A DNA stretch of 64,000 bases from Rhynchospora pubera. Its lineage: Eukaryota > Streptophyta > Magnoliopsida > Poales > Cyperaceae. Positions 43,774 to 54,599 of the stretch are shown piece by piece. The stretch spans positions 202,717,902-202,781,901 of the forward strand of contig CM051459.1 of NCBI GenBank assembly GCA_028095005.1. The letters run 5' to 3'. Position numbers and translations under genes: made by a program. Numbering within the stretch: the first letter of the stretch is position 1; each line of letters opens with the position of its first letter. The notes beneath the pieces are model-generated. The model was given only the letters and a program-made list of their open reading frames with translations. It did not search any database and was not told the origin of the DNA.

Positions 43774-46700
43774 ATGGCAGCTCGTTTTGTAGAGAGACCG
43801 GATAAATTAGGCCAAAATTGTAGAAATTTTTCTTTTTGGAAGAGATGCATGGTGAACTACCTCAATATCTTGGGATATTGGCATGTGGTAGAAAATCGGT
43901 ATACCCCCGAACTTAAACCAAATTCGGTAGAATTGACCAAGAAGTCCCGTGATAACCGAATGGACAATGATTGTGCGGTTAATGCCATATTAGCCTCGGT
44001 CCATGAATCAATTGGTATGACCCTTTGTAGATATGATTTAGCACATGATATGTGGATGGCTCTCCTCACCCGTTATGAGGGAAATTCTCAAATTAGACAC
44101 TCTAGATTGTATGAGTTGTATTCTCAATTTGAGAATTTCCACATAAAGGATGGTGAATCCATTGAGGATATGTACACTCGTCTTGTACAACTCCAAAATG
44201 AATTCACCGAAGGAGGTGAGCCCCTAACAAATGGCAAGATTGTAGGGAAGATGATGCGGGCTATGTGTGGACGGCACGAATGGGATGCTCACATCACATC
44301 ACTTGAGACCATTATCCGGATGGACCATGCGTACACCCCGGAGCAAATGTACACCGAGCTTCGATGTGTTGAGGAGAAGCTCAAGCAACTCGCCAAACTA
44401 GAGCCTCATCCAAGAACCTTAGCCATGACCTCCACAAGCAATCCCGCCTCCACATCATCATCTCGATCCTCTCATCGCCGATACCCACATCAAACACCAT
44501 TGAACCTCTACGAGCTTGATGAGGCAAAGCAAGAGGTGGTGATTGAGAAGATGTTTCGTGGGTTGCTCAAGCATGAGAAGAAGTTCAACAATGAGAGATT
44601 AGCCAATGATGAACGGGAGTTGTGTTTTGTGTGCAATAAAGAGGGGCATTCAATGCACAAGTGTCACAAGTTTTTCCCTCAAGTGCAAACCGACAAGCCA
44701 AAGCCTAAACACAAGAAGGAAAAGAAGAAGGCTCAAGCCATGCATGCCTTGTGGGATGTTGAATCCGAAACAAGCTCATCCGATTCGGATTCTCATGAGG
44801 TATATGCTTTGGTGGCAAATGTGGAAGAGGTGGTATTCTCAACGGATAATGTGGAAGATGACTTCGTGAAGGACATCCTCAATGAGTTCAATCAAGGGAC
44901 AAGATTTGTTCATCCGCTACTTCAAGCGCGTAAGGCAACACCACCTCCATCTCCACCAACTTCGCCAAAGGCATGCTCTCCTAAGGTATATCTTCCTCTC
45001 AATGAATCTCTTAATAGTAGTGATAGTGAGAGTGATGATGAACCAACTTGTTCAACCAAATGTGTTGATTGTGATAGGTTGAATTCTATTCTTGATGCTA
45101 CCCATGATCCCTTGGTTAGGAAAGCCGATACCATAGAAACCTTAAAAACCAAGGTAGATGAGCTTACTTCTAAGATGGGTGAGTATGAGGCTAAAATAAA
45201 GGAGCTTGAAAAACAACTTGAAAAACCGGTTTTAGCCCAAGCTCCTAAAACGGATTTGAAAAACCTTTTCAAAGGTCAAAAGCCTCGTGACAAGTCCGGT
45301 CTTGGTTACCAAAAGCCTTATCAAACCAAGAAAAGGAACTTGTCACACAATAATGGGAAACAAGTTGCACAAACCACACAATTTCAAAAACCTAGGAATT
45401 CTCGTGGTCATGCATATATGTACCAAAAGAAACCTAGAAACACTAGAGTGCAAAACGAAAAGAATTTGCAAAATCAAGAAAAGAAAGTTTTTGTTCCAAA
45501 GGCGTCCAATAAAATTTATTTTAGAGGACCCGATGGATGGTTTTATGAATTTAAAGAGCAACACTCTTCTCAAAACCACAAAACTCAATCCAATGGGCAT
45601 AAAAAGTGTTAGAGTTATGTCCTAGAAGTCAATAATTTAATGACTTAATTATTAGTTTATGTTTTGGATGAGATTTTATCATCTGTTCCTAGGTTTATTA
45701 TTGACAGATCATTCAGGTTGAGGATTTGAATTGTAGATCTCTGTTGATCATTCTTTAGAATGACAATAATAAATCTAAACGGTCCATAATCTTGATAATT
45801 AACAAGGAACATTAATTATCATATAAGATTAGTATGCAAGTTAAGTGATGATTAAGTTCTACTAATCATAGGTAAAGAGTTACCAACTTAGTTGCATATG
45901 TGTATGTTATGGAACATAGCACAGGACTTGACCCATCGAAATAAACATATGGATTGTGTTATGTGTCATTGTTTATTTCGTTGTGATTTTGGTTCTAAGT
46001 TTGAGATGTTTATCTTTTCCACATGAGGATAGGTTCAATAAATACTGTCTACCGCTGATTCCCGATAAGGGCTGCTATACGGACTTTATTTATGTTCTCT
46101 TGAATTGTGCGGGGAAAAGTTAATCATCAAGAAAATCGTATGTCCCTCATTAATTCACTTAGTGAGTGACGATATCTGTTTGGGCCCCTTGATGGAGATA
46201 GATTGTTTGCATGCAACTTTATACAATTATCTCTAGATCAAGAAACGTATAATCTGCAAGAATGACACATTCCTATCTTGGATTATACGATGATATCGTG
46301 TGACATAAGAATCAAAATAGAGAAACATAATTGTTCACTTGTGCAGGATTGAAATTTTGTAGCTGTACACTATTTATGCGAATTGGAAATCATAACGTGT
46401 TGCTAGATACCGCTTATGATTATTGGAATTAAATAGCGATTTAATTCCATGTCCAACATAGCATAAATCCTCAAAGGGTCACACATAATAAGGTGTTTAA
46501 CCACACGTGCATTAATTGTTTATTTGCAACAATTGGTTTTGCAAAATATGATAAGTTGATTAATTAATCGTATACCGTTATGGACCGTTATGATTAATTA
46601 AGTCAAATAGATCATATAGAAATAATTTAATGCATTGACTAATTCCATATTAATTATTAAATAGTTAATAATTAATTATAATCAACACATTTAATTATTT

Positions 46701-47664
46701 GAGCTAATTGGGTTTTAAATTAATTAGTTAATTTAATGTCTAATGGAAGGTGCAAATTAAATGGAAGAGTATTGGGCTCAACTTGACTTGAGGCCCAACC
46801 CAATAAATGGGTAGGTAGGTGCGGCTACCATAGGGGTATTTTGGTCCTCCAAAATTTGGATGAGAGCTAGGGTATGAGGTCTATATAAAGGGGTGTTCTT
46901 TGGGAGCAAACCCAAGCCTCCACACACCTCTCTCTCTCCTTCTCTCTTTGGCCGCACCTCACAAGAGGGAAAGAAAATTTTAGAATTTTTTATTCCCCTT
47001 TCTCTCTTCCACACACCACCTACCTCATGTGTTGAGCAAGCTTTTCCACTAAATTAATTGGAGAATTAACTTGAAGAGGGAAAGCTTTGGAATTAGACAC
47101 ACTTCTCTCAATTACTAGCATAATTGATTTGAGAAGGTGGTTAATTCCTTAGTGGACTCGAGGCGCACGGCGTGGAGGTTCTTGGAGAGCACGCCACCGA
47201 CACCAAACCGTTGGAACGAGCCTCTTGGTTGCGATACCAAGAGAGGTATACTTCCAACACTTTTTTCTCGTGTGTTTGAATAGCTTGTGTACTAGATCTT
47301 TTGTGTGTGATGTTCTTGGCTTAATTAACTTGTAATTATCAAAATAAATGAAAATTACACACTTTCTAACAAAAAGAATGTTTCCCAAAATTTCCAAAAG
47401 GATCGCAAAAAGGATTTTAATGCCTCATCCAATGATCCTAAGAAGAAGGCCGAATACCTTAGAGCCCATTACTATTCTCATTTTGTCAAGGGTTCTACCA
47501 TGCCTAAGCCAACCAATGCATATTGCAACTATTGTTGTCAAAATGGTCATATCTCGTTGGAATGCAAACTTAGGAAACCAAATGGTGAGTCCAAAAGTAA
47601 GTGGGTTCCAAAAGCTTGTACCTCTAGTGGTACAACTAGTGGTATGGTAACCAATATGGCCTAA
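43774..47664 (+). pseudogene. Sirevirus-like Gag, split by a solo LTR
   Basis: The ATG at 43774 opens a long Gag, read as 43774-45606 and 47377-47664 around the inserted LTR. It has a UBN2-type core (FSFWKRCMVNYLNILGYW, SRLYELYSQFENFHIKDGE), a first CCHC knuckle (CFVCNKEGHSMHKC), a Lys-rich stretch, acidic/Ser repeats, a coiled coil (KMGEYEAKIKELEKQLEK) and, in the second piece, another knuckle (CNYCCQNGHISLEC) with KSKWVPKA, ending TAA at 47662-47664. The frame is intact apart from the insertion, which now ends the protein at the TAG in the LTR start, 612 codons. The long Gag with extra C-terminal domains fits Sireviruses. It may once have been supplied in trans or used by partners. Confidence 0.88.
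45607..47371 (+). mobile_element. Solo LTR inside gag
   Basis: 1765 bp with TGTTAGA...TCTAACA ends and the 5-bp TSD AAAAG (45602-45606, 47372-47376). No PBS, polypurine tract or coding is present inside, so it is a solo LTR left by recombination between two LTRs. A TATA box (CTATATAAAG, 46881-46890) is followed by a pyrimidine-rich transcript-leader-like stretch, so a promoter may be preserved. Orientation is inferred from that TATA box. Confidence 0.9.
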
Positions 47665-47702
47665 ATACCAAGTTAACCCCCGGTCTTATAAGCCAAATTT
47701 TT

Positions 47703-47963
47703 AGGGGGAGCCTCTTTATTTCTATCTTATTTTTGTTTGAGAGGTTAAATTTGGTCACACTACTTTGAGTAGTGCTCTAAATTGGTTCTCCAATTCCTTT
47801 TCTCCAAAATTAAGGGGGGGCCATAAATTTAGGGGGAGCTTTGTTACAATTTTCACTTTTTGTCGATTTACAAAAAGGGGGAGAATTGTAGTAAAGCTTG
47901 TGAAATGCCAAATTTTAATCGCTTTACTAATGATATTGTTTTGCAAATCGTCAAAAGGGGGAG
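47703..47963 (+). other. Multiple polypurine tracts
   Basis: Five purine runs lie between the gag stop and the 3' LTR: 47703-47710 and 47831-47838 (AGGGGGAG), 47812-47820 (AAGGGGGGG), 47873-47883 and 47953-47963 (AAAAGGGGGAG). The last lies at the LTR edge and is the likely plus-strand primer. Confidence 0.85.
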
Positions 47964-48021
47964 ATTGTTGTACTAAACGTCTCTAGGTTTGTCGATTGCA
48001 AAACAATATCATTTGGCATTT
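47903..48021. other. Long hairpin spanning the PPT-3' LTR junction
   Basis: 47929-47950 pairs with 47993-48013 (21 pairs, one bulged base), extended by 47903-47910 with 48014-48021 (8 pairs) after an 18-nt left-side bulge. The 42-nt loop presents the final polypurine tract and the first bases of the LTR. Confidence 0.85.
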
Positions 48022-49425
48022 AACAATATTCCTTGAGTTTTATAGGAAGAAGATGCAATTTATGAGGACTTGGATAAAAGCTTTAAGAAAGATCAAGATC
48101 AAGTTTTTAGAGAGCTTGTAGGCTAGTTTAGACTAGGATAGAAGGTATACTTTAGTCCTTGTTTATCCTTGAAATGGTCTAGATAGCGAAAAGCTCAATA
48201 AACCAGCAAAATCCTGTTTTCTGTGATCTAGCGTCGTACAACGCTAGATAGAGTTACACAACGCTAGAACATCTAAATTCATACTTTTGTGAATCAACGT
48301 TGCACAACGCTATATAGAGTTAGGCAACGCTGAGTCACAACGTTGTACAACGCTCAGTAGAGTTGTACAACGCTACAGTTAAAAACTTGGAAATTTTCCT
48401 GAGTACCATCGTGCAACGCCATATAGCGTTGCACAACGCCACAAAAATCCCAAGTTAGCTGTGCTGTTTTTACATGCAAAGTCTCTGGAGACGTTAGCCA
48501 ACGTCTTTCAGCGTTGGGTAACGTTAGCGTTGTGTGACGGCATATAGAGTTGTACAACGCTCTGTTGAATCTGTCAGAGTTGTTCCTTTTGTCTCCCTTT
48601 AGCGTTGTGTAACGCCATTCAGTGGCAAGCAACGCTCTGACAATTTCCAACGGAATTGTCGGAGCTTTCCTTTGGTTTTACACTCCTGCGTTGTGCGACG
48701 GCAAATAGCGTTGCACAACGCTCTGACAGACCAACGGCTATATTAAAGAGCCGTTAGAATTTACAACGGTCATATTCCAGCGTTGTATAACGCTATTCAG
48801 CGTTGTACAACGTTGTGGCCTGTTTTTGCTGAGGAACTGCTCATTTCGAGCCCTATATATATCCACCTCTTGTTCTCTCTCATGAGGGGCTTCACTTTGC
48901 AAAATTAGACCAGAATTGAGCCTTTGAGCATAGGGATACTCTCCCACTTGAGCTTTTCATAGCTAGACCATCTTGAGAGATTTAGTAGCCTCAAACACCA
49001 CCGCCCCGACATTGTCGCTAGGTGTAGGTTGGAATAGGTTGAGAGCTCTTCTCTTTTGAGGCCGTTGTGCCATTCGAGTTAGGCCGATCCGCCTCGAGTG
49101 TCCTTGTGACGAGGTGATTCGGTTCGAAGTTGTAGTCCCGTTCTTGTTGGAATTGAACGGAGCGCGCCCTTTTGTGGTAGCGGAACTCCCGGAGACGTAC
49201 GACTAAGGCTAGCTTCTTCTAGCGGGTCGGAACTCCGTAATCACATCGCGTGTTCAATTTCTCTCTCTCTTTCTCTCTTTATTATCTTGCTATACTTGAA
49301 TTGCTTGTGTGCTTTCTTGTATTGGGTACCAATTGAATTGTGTTAGGATAGTTCATACCAAACCGGTCCAAAACCTCATTCGCTTCCGCTAAACCTTGAT
49401 TAAGCCGCCTCTATTAGGGACAACA
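47966..49425 (+). repeat. Sirevirus-like 3' LTR
   Basis: 1460 bp, followed by the second AGATA. It repeats the palindrome array and TATA box of the 5' LTR and ends about 1.6 kb upstream of the p24 gene start, in the same orientation. Confidence 0.95.
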
Positions 49426-51031
49426 AGATACGTTCGTTAAAATAATAATTTGAAGTTGAAGTATTAGTTAGGGTCCAAGAGCACGAAATTTATAAGTTTG
49501 TTGCGTCATTGGATTGATTTTGAGACCAAGAAGTCCTTTATTTGAAAATTCAATTAATTGCTTGAAAATTTTGGACCGTTCAAGTTCAATTAGTTGAATA
49601 AATGAGAAGGGAAAATGGACATCTTCATTTTGGAATTTGGATCCTTCTCTTTCTTTTTCACTTATCCAACCATTCTCTCATCAGTGCTCCATGTTTTGTG
49701 CATTAGAGCAAAGGGGGCCGAACAAGGTGGCGCCACCCTCTCTCTAAGTCATCTCGAGCAACGCACGTTCCTCATTCCCTTTCAGTTTCAGCTCTCCCAT
49801 TTGACAAGCATCATTAATGGTGAAATCCCGATTCTGCCCCCGAATACCTCAAAATCGGTAGATTTTCGTTGACGTATCTATTCTGGGTTGGTGGGTTTTT
49901 TTTCTTATATTTAATTGGTCCGAGGAATTGTTGGGGAATTGCTTTTGACGACATCATTTTTATTTCCAAATGACTCACTATTCTTGTGTATGTTGGACAG
50001 GTAGCTGAAAATTGGACTTTCTTAACTGATGCTATGGATAATTTAGTCATTTGTAAAAAAAAAGAAAATGTTGCACAAAAATAAAAATAATATTATTGCA
50101 GAAAGCAAATTTCGGATCGATGAGGAGTGCTTTGAGCACATCAACAACAATATTGGTTCAAAGAGATGATCAATTTCTCTACGGCCAATTAATGCCTCTA
50201 CAGCTAACGATGTGGTCATTCAGATGTTTTGCTGCTTATTGAGATGGATACAATATTTCCACAAGATGATTTTGCAAAATGATGATTGAGAGCTTTTCTC
50301 TATCAAATGAATGTAAATTGATAAGCAGGAGAAAACCAGATGAAACCAGTGCTGCAAAATTCAACGGATCTTGTGGATTTTGTTTTTTTTTTTTATATAT
50401 AATGTAACAAATTTCAAATTTGTTAAGACTATAGAATAGATAGGCAGAGTTAAAAGGGTACGTGGTTCTTTAGGTAGAAATTTTATGTGTCACATTTGTT
50501 ATGGACACTATAAATTTTGTTGTTCATCAATGTTGAGAAAAATCTTAAAATCTTTTGATAAGATAACTCAAATTTGATGTATCTTTATTTTAAGCAGTAA
50601 AATGCACCTATCATGTCAGTAGCTATATGTTATTATACTGTATAGCAGAGTATTATTGTAAGGTGAGCAGAGATTATCTTTGAGTAGGCTTCAGATTGAT
50701 TATCTTTACAAAAGCTAAGTTTATAAACACATCAAAGAGGATTCTAAATATATCCTCCTCTTATTTTAGAGAGTTTGTGTGGACCACTTTTCTATCACTC
50801 TATAATCTCTTCAATTGTGTTACTGAAACCTGTCATTTCTTAATTTTAGGTCTACAGCCATTAGCAGATGCTTCTTCACATTGCAAATTTTGCTTTCAGG
50901 CCTCTCAACAACTGATCATATTCCTCTGTAGTAAACAAATACCAAATAAAAAGGTCAGATTGCTTAAATCAAGGTTGCATGACCTAGATCAGACGTTTCC
51001 GGGAGACACAGAAAGATCCGACACGCAAAAG
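49426..51031 (+). promoter_or_regulatory. Upstream region of the p24 gene
   Basis: The first 150 bp are the right part of duplicated-segment copy 2. Pyrimidine-rich sequence at 49640-49870 resembles a transcript leader, and a 5'-UTR intron is possible. No promoter element can be named with confidence. An open frame runs in phase into the p24 ATG from 50696 but has no protein-like character and is taken as chance. Confidence 0.4.
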
Positions 51032-54000
51032 ATGATGCAAAGTAAAATGACTTTCTTGCATCGCAACGTGGCATCACCAGTTGTAATTTTGCTCGCATTA
51101 TGGCAGTGGACTGCAGAAGTAGGGGCTATATGGATGGAGCTGCCACCGAAAGGCACAAAGTGCTTGTCAGAGGAGATACAAAGCAATGTAGTTCTTTTCG
51201 GAAATTACACTCTCTTTTCTAGCGACATCCGCTATCCAAGCACCATGTCTGTCAAGGTTGAGCTCTCTTACATCTCTTTAATATGTTAAATTTAAGCAGT
51301 CACTCTGAAAAAGTTAAAAAGTTTTTTTTTGAAGGTTTGACAGCGGCCGTCAAACTAAAAAAAAAAAGTTAAGAGTTGATAGGTCCAAACATGGTTTAGA
51401 CAAAATATTAAGCTAATTTATTTTTCATATGCTTAGAGTATCCTTGGAGTAAAATCAAACCGGCAATTGATCCAGATAAAGAATGGTACGATTTTACTCC
51501 AAAGAGATAATCAATTTGCAGTTTCCTTATTTTTTTATCAAAAAAAAAACACTCCCTTTAGGGGAGGCCTATTGATAATCACAGAGAAACAGTTACAAGT
51601 TCAACACAGATATTGGAGCTAATCACACTAGTCACCTGCCAACAAGAAAAAATGAAAAAAACAATCAACATCACATGAACCACAAGACAAACACTCAAAT
51701 TCTTGTTGCCAAGGTCCTCATCACTGTACAAGTAGTTGTCACCCTTGCAAACCTCTCACTGTCCTCATCAGCAGGTAGGTTTTGGGCCCCATCGGTATCC
51801 TGAGCGCGCTGAGCCTCAATAGGGACCACAATAAGCTGAGCTTGTATAAGTAGTGTGGCAAACATAGCTTTCTTGCCTGTTCAAAAGTTATAAAGAGCCA
51901 CGGCAGACATATTAGTACTAATGCATGGCCTAATAGGAGTTTGTTCAAAAATTATTTTATTTCTCTCAGACCAAATTGTCCATGGCAAAGAAGCTAATGA
52001 AATTTTCGTTTTATTTCTATCCTCTTTTCCAAGTCCAATACACTTTGTCCAGAGAGAAGTGAATCAAACTGCAACTTGGAATCATCCATTCTAACATAAT
52101 AAACAATGTTGCAAAAAGCAGAAACATAAGAGCAATGTAAAATAAATGGTCAACAGTCCCAGGCAATCTACAAAAAATACACTGGCCATTATCATGCCGA
52201 CCTCTATGTAGTAAATTATCCTTGGTAAGTATTTTATTCTGGACAGCTAACCATGTGAACAACTTGATTTTGAGAGGAATTTTAACAGGCCATATAGTAT
52301 CAAATTTTCTGATTGGGACCCCTCCATTATTCAGAAGTTGGTACATAGAGGCCACTGAAAAACCCTTGTTATCCCAATTCCATTTAACTGGTCATCATTA
52401 CTAGTAAAAGTAGTGTCCCTAAGCATCTGAACTAATCCAGATTTTTCGTTTCTAAAGGCTACAAAAGGGGCAAATTTAGTCTATTCTCTTTTTAAACTTC
52501 AGCTGCTAACAGATTATCCCTCTTACAGTTAGCATATAATTCAGGAAAGGTCTTATAAAGAGGTAAAGAGGTGATACATTTATCAAGTCAGAAATTAGTG
52601 GATCAATTTGCAGTTATTCTATACGCTCTTGATTAATGAATATAGTTGTAAAAAAAAAGAAATTTGCAGTTATTCTTGTATCAAAGCAGGAAAATTGCAA
52701 TTCAGACTACAAGTATATTTCTAACATAACAACACAGATAAATTAATCAAATCATTTGTTTTAAAACTGCAGGTTACTTCGCCATACGGAAACACTATCC
52801 ACAGCAAGGAGAAGGTATCTGAAGGTCAATTTGCATTAACCACAAAAGAGCCAGGAAGCTACCTTGTGTGTTTTTTGATAGATAGCAAGAAAGGAACGGG
52901 TGGAAATGTCAACCTTGAATGGAAGATCGGTATCGCAGCAAGAGACTGGGACATGATTGCTAGAATGGAGAAACTTGAGGTATTGAATGCCAAATTCGTT
53001 TATACACTTCACATCATTCAAACAACATTGAAAGTTTGAAACAAATCAGCATTTTGTATAGCGACGGGATTTCAGTTTAGACTATTGTGAATAGTGACGG
53101 GACAACTGTAGAAAATTTATAGTGCTCAGTATTTTTTTATTAAAAAAGTTTGTCAAAATAATTGAACTAAAACTTAAGGTCACAAGGTTTGAAGAAGTCT
53201 GGATGTAAAAGAAACCATACAGAAAAAATTAAGAAAGCTAAAAATATGAGTATTTTCATAGCTATAACTTAGTGATGTTTTCACAAAAAGTAATATACAT
53301 TTTGGACTAAATAGAGAAGGTATGAAATAATATTAATAATTAAAGGGTGTCAGGAGCTATTACTACCTTATTCCAAATTAGGTCATTCCATTCCATCCAT
53401 GGTGTTTGCATTCGGTGAAGTCATATTGTTAAGGAAAATTGTGTCAAATTATTACTACCTTATTCCAAATTAAAAATTTTGCATCCCCATATATTTTCTA
53501 TGGAGCCTTGTGCCTCTATTTCGCAAAGGAAAAAAATTAAACAAAAATTGTATGAAAGTGACAATGTGGAATAGTTTTGTTTTTTGCAAGTTAATTCGAA
53601 TTTTTCTGTGCCTGAATTAGGGAGTAGAACTGGAACTGCGGAAACTAGAAATAGCTGTTGCTGCTATTCGTGAGAACTTGGTTCATCTCAGAAACAGGTA
53701 AAAAATTTCAACGTTTTCCTTTTCGTACCAACCGATTGTAGTACCAAACCCAACCAATACATTGTTCAGAAAAAAAGCCCAGTTGTAGTAACCGAAAACA
53801 AGCTAGAGCCCATTATTAAATCGAGGTTAGAATTTCAACTTTAGATATTTTGTTGGGCTTAAATCCATTTATCACATATGGAGTCCTTACTTGCCATAAT
53901 ATACCTACTAATTTTAGTATGACTTGATGCCAAATTCTTGAATTATGTGGAATGAACTGAAATTTATTTGTTACATAGAGAAATGGAGGTTCGGAACATA

Positions 54001-54123
54001 AGCGAGAAGACCAATGCGAGAGTTGCATGGTTAAGTCTAACATCACTTTTAGTTTGCATCAGTGTATCGGCTGTCCAGGTGTGGCATATAGAGAATTTCT
54101 TCAAAAAGAAAAAGCTACTCTAG
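51032..54123 (+). CDS. p24-delta type transmembrane emp24 protein
   Basis: Four exons: 51032-51256, 52773-52979, 53621-53697, 53979-54123, all GT-AG, giving 217 aa. The N-terminal signal peptide (VASPVVILLALWQWTAEVGA) is followed by a GOLD domain: IWMELPPKGTKCLSEEIQ, VTSPYGNTIHSKE and a Cys pair (CLSEEI and YLVCFL) that forms the conserved disulphide. Then come a membrane-proximal coiled coil (ELELRKLEIAVAAIRENL), a transmembrane helix (AWLSLTSLLVCISVSAVQVW) and a short cytosolic tail FFKKKKLL with dilysine COPI retrieval and a hydrophobic ER-export pair. These are hallmarks of the p24 delta subfamily, which cycles between ER and Golgi as cargo receptors and coat adaptors. The start could also be the Met at 51047, closer to the signal sequence. 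Intron 1 (1.5 kb) contains an antisense LINE fragment. Confidence 0.95.
51321..51370. repeat. Perfect hairpin in p24 intron 1
   Basis: GTTTGAC-AGCGGCC-GTCAAAC is flanked by a T run on the left and an A run on the right, so the arms extend to about 20 pairs. It may be a tiny foldback element. Confidence 0.75.
51524..52601 (-). mobile_element. 5'-truncated LINE (L1-like) in p24 intron 1
   Basis: The minus strand encodes the reverse-transcriptase zinc-binding domain typical of plant LINE ORF2 ends: WPVKIPLKIKLFTWLAVQNK, NLLHRGRHDNGQCIFC and GTVDHLF. The 3' end lies on the left with a GATAAAAAAATAAGG-type tail. A 14-bp TSD ATCAATTTGCAGTT flanks it at 51510-51523 and 52602-52615. It is antisense to the host gene and broken in frame, so inactive. 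A further partial repeat of the TSD sequence lies at 52660-52680. Confidence 0.88.
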
Positions 54124-54599
54124 ATCGTTTTCTATTAGGTAGATGAAGTGTTTTTTTGCAATTTTATGTTAAAAAGATTTCGAGAGCCATTATGATCCCT
54201 TTTGAAGTTCGTTTCGAGAATATTTCATGTTCTTTTGAGCTATCCTGCTTGACGCAAAGTAAACACACGATCTTGTATTTCATTTCTTGTCATAGGTATG
54301 TTTTTTATAACTAATGTGTTAGTGATCGTTGGGTGCTATAATGTGCATTGCTCTTGATAATTAGGCTCAGCTGACATAAAAGTTTAGAGATTCTTGTGCC
54401 ATGTTGTTGATAAATGTTATTATTTGTGCCAGATGCATTATTTGCTGCTTAATTGAGTCTTACTAATATAACTCAAAAATCATACAAAACTCACCAAGAG
54501 TATACTTGATTAGCATATCTAAAGATTAATGATTGATTACTAACAATTCATCATACCACATTCAAGTTACTTAACAATTAGCATGTCCACCTAATACAA
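54124..54599. other. Tail-to-tail spacer between p24 and annexin
   Basis: 476 bp separate the two stop codons. The spacer is AT-rich and must hold both 3' UTRs, which may overlap. No further feature is seen. Confidence 0.6.

Larger units (their letters stand above)
42259..49425 (+). mobile_element. Sirevirus-like Copia element lacking pol
   Basis: LTRs of 1459 and 1460 bp (TGTTGTACTAAAC...GGGACAACA) with the 5-bp TSD AGATA (42254-42258, 49426-49430), and an iMet-type PBS. A long Gag carries two zinc knuckles, and a series of polypurine tracts precedes the 3' LTR, a recognised Sirevirus trait. After the gag stop only about 300 bp remain before the 3' LTR, so protease, integrase, RT and RNase H are entirely missing. 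A solo LTR of another element splits gag. The LTRs differ by about ten substitutions and one indel by eye (about 99.3% identity). It must depend on another element's enzymes for movement. Confidence 0.94.

Noticed and set aside
43774..45612. Host gene coding a 612-aa zinc-knuckle protein
   Set aside because: It starts just after a primer binding site between paired LTRs, has a UBN2-type Gag core, and its frame resumes beyond the solo LTR.
45607..47371. A complete short terminal-repeat retrotransposon (TRIM) rather than a solo LTR
   Set aside because: No internal direct repeat, primer binding site or polypurine tract is present between the ends.
50696..51031. N-terminal extension of the p24 protein by 112 codons
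   Set aside because: The upstream frame is open but lacks protein-like composition, and a p24 protein needs its signal peptide at the N-terminus.
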